The notes beneath the pieces are model-generated. The model was not told the origin of the DNA. It saw only the letters and a program-made list of their open reading frames with translations, and made no database searches. DNA of 6,588 nucleotides from Alcaligenaceae bacterium. GTDB lineage: Bacteria; Pseudomonadota; Gammaproteobacteria; Burkholderiales; Burkholderiaceae_B. Positions 6,273-6,588 of the stretch are shown here, in pieces. The stretch covers positions 1-6,588 of the forward strand of contig JAJUJN010000118.1 in assembly GCA_029265335.1 (NCBI GenBank), given 5' to 3'. Every line of letters starts with the position of its first letter. The stretch's first letter is position 1. The position numbers and the translations under genes are program-made.

Positions 6273-6302
6273 AATTTACGATAATCTATTGATTTTCGAA
6301 AA
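6273..6302 (-). promoter_or_regulatory. Candidate promoter of the gentisate dioxygenase operon
   Basis: The A/T-rich stretch about 6264-6303 stands out from its GC-rich surroundings. On the minus strand a TAAATT (6278-6273) could be a -10 element with TTCGAA (6300-6295, 16-nt spacer) or TTTTCG (6302-6297, 18-nt spacer) as a weak -35. The -35 candidates fall within the 14-bp palindrome, so a protein bound there would affect this promoter. Matches to the sigma-70 consensus are weak, which would suit a regulated promoter. Confidence 0.3.
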
Positions 6303-6318
6303 TCGTCTGTGGCAGTAT
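6289..6318 (+). promoter_or_regulatory. Candidate promoter of the GntR regulator gene
   Basis: On the plus strand TTGATT (6289-6294) and CAGTAT (6313-6318) are separated by 18 nt and resemble sigma-70 -35 and -10 elements. Transcription would begin near 6325, about 23 nt before the ATG. Both palindromes overlap this stretch, which would allow autoregulation. The assignment is by eye only. Confidence 0.3.
6291..6304. promoter_or_regulatory. 14-bp perfect palindrome, candidate operator
   Basis: GATTTTCGAAAATC reads identically on both strands. It lies between the divergent gentisate dioxygenase and regulator genes, within the likely promoter zone of both. A perfect dyad of this length in such a place is what a dimeric repressor of the GntR family would need. 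Which protein binds is inferred. Confidence 0.55.
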
Positions 6319-6327
6319 GGCACAGAC
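6305..6327. promoter_or_regulatory. Inverted repeat GTCTGTG-N9-CACAGAC, candidate second operator
   Basis: Two perfect 7-bp arms (6305-6311 and 6321-6327) flank a 9-nt spacer, and the element directly abuts the 14-bp palindrome at 6291-6304. It ends 20 nt before the regulator ATG, so it could be an operator for autoregulation or, if transcribed, a 5'-leader hairpin. No T-run follows it, so it is not an intrinsic terminator. Confidence 0.5.
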
Positions 6328-6347
6328 TCTTGCAACTTGGCAATTCC

Positions 6348-6588
6348 ATGCCCAACTCGCTTTCTACACTCTCTTCAAATCCTGCTGACGTGGATACCCC
6401 GGTAAGTTTGACCGAAGTACCGCCACGGCCGTTGCCGCTGTCGGAGCAAGCGTATCGCAACCTGCGTCGCGACATTCTCAATGGCACTCTGCGGCCCGAT
6501 GTGCCGCTGAGGTTCGAAGCGCTCAAGGAGCGCTACGGCTACAGTTTTTCGCCCCTGCGCGAGGCGCTGGCGCGCTTGCAGGCCGAAA
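6348..6588 (+). CDS. GntR-family transcriptional regulator, N-terminal fragment
   Basis: This frame starts with ATG at 6348 and is open for 80 codons to the right edge, so only the DNA-binding half is present. After a roughly 30-residue Pro/Ser-rich leader comes LPLSEQAYRNLRRDILNGTL, then LRFEALKERYGYSFSPLREALARLQAE. This is the winged helix-turn-helix of the GntR superfamily: (L/A)xxxYxxLRxDIxxGxLxP, then LxxRYGxSxxPLREALxRLxAE. This pattern is typical of the FadR/FCD subfamily, whose missing C-terminal domain would bind an organic acid. It is divergent from the gentisate dioxygenase, and by the usual logic it controls that operon, probably as a repressor released by a pathway acid (inferred). 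The Shine-Dalgarno is weak; in-frame GTG (6309) and TTG (6330) are alternative starts. The leader before the helix is longer than in many relatives. Confidence 0.88.
   Translation, partial: MPNSLSTLSSNPADVDTPVSLTEVPPRPLPLSEQAYRNLRRDILNGTLRPDVPLRFEALKERYGYSFSPLREALARLQAE

Noticed and set aside
6212..6526. N-terminal extension of the gentisate dioxygenase to an upstream ATG at 6526
   Set aside because: It would run through the A/T-rich divergent promoter and antisense to the GntR gene. The extra residues are Ser/Arg-rich and unlike the family, while the ATG at 6211 has GGAGG at 5 nt and gives the normal length.

Overview
The window looks like chromosome of a moderately GC-rich betaproteobacterium, most likely Burkholderiales and perhaps Alcaligenaceae. 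This rests on codon use, on the style of the encoded proteins, and on a compact run of seven minus-strand genes. The genus is inferred, not shown. All seven complete or partial minus-strand genes read leftward. A single plus-strand gene, a GntR-type regulator, diverges at the right edge.

Right part (about 2329-6588): an aromatic-catabolism cluster. A GntR-family regulator (6348 to the right edge, partial) is divergent from a bicupin gentisate 1,2-dioxygenase (5102-6211). The 136-bp region between them carries a 14-bp perfect palindrome directly abutting a second inverted repeat, which are good operator candidates. Downstream of the dioxygenase lie a fumarylacetoacetate-hydrolase-family gene (4055-4960, TTG start with a strong ribosome binding site), a rho-independent terminator-like hairpin (about 3958-3995), a nitrilase with an intact Glu-Lys-Cys triad (3006-3944), and a flavin-reductase-like FMN protein (2329-2997) starting 8 nt after the nitrilase stop. 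The dioxygenase would open gentisate to maleylpyruvate, and the FAH-family enzyme would hydrolyse maleyl- or fumarylpyruvate to pyruvate plus maleate or fumarate. No maleylpyruvate isomerase is seen in the window. The nitrilase may feed an aromatic or aliphatic acid into the route, but that link is inferred from position only.

Left part (1-2297): housekeeping or envelope genes. They are a UbiH/UbiF/VisC/COQ6-type FAD hydroxylase (1095-2297), a periplasmic DsbC-type disulfide isomerase (284-1024), and the first 81 codons of a BaeS-like membrane sensor kinase running off the left edge (1-243). The short gaps (31, 70 and 40 nt) mean they could be cotranscribed, possibly with the flavin reductase upstream.

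I found no tRNA or rRNA genes, insertion sequences, CRISPR arrays or phage genes. I see no clearly unprecedented system. The points most worth checking are the tandem palindromes in the divergent promoter, the terminator or attenuator inside the catabolic run, and the pairing of a nitrilase with a gentisate pathway.
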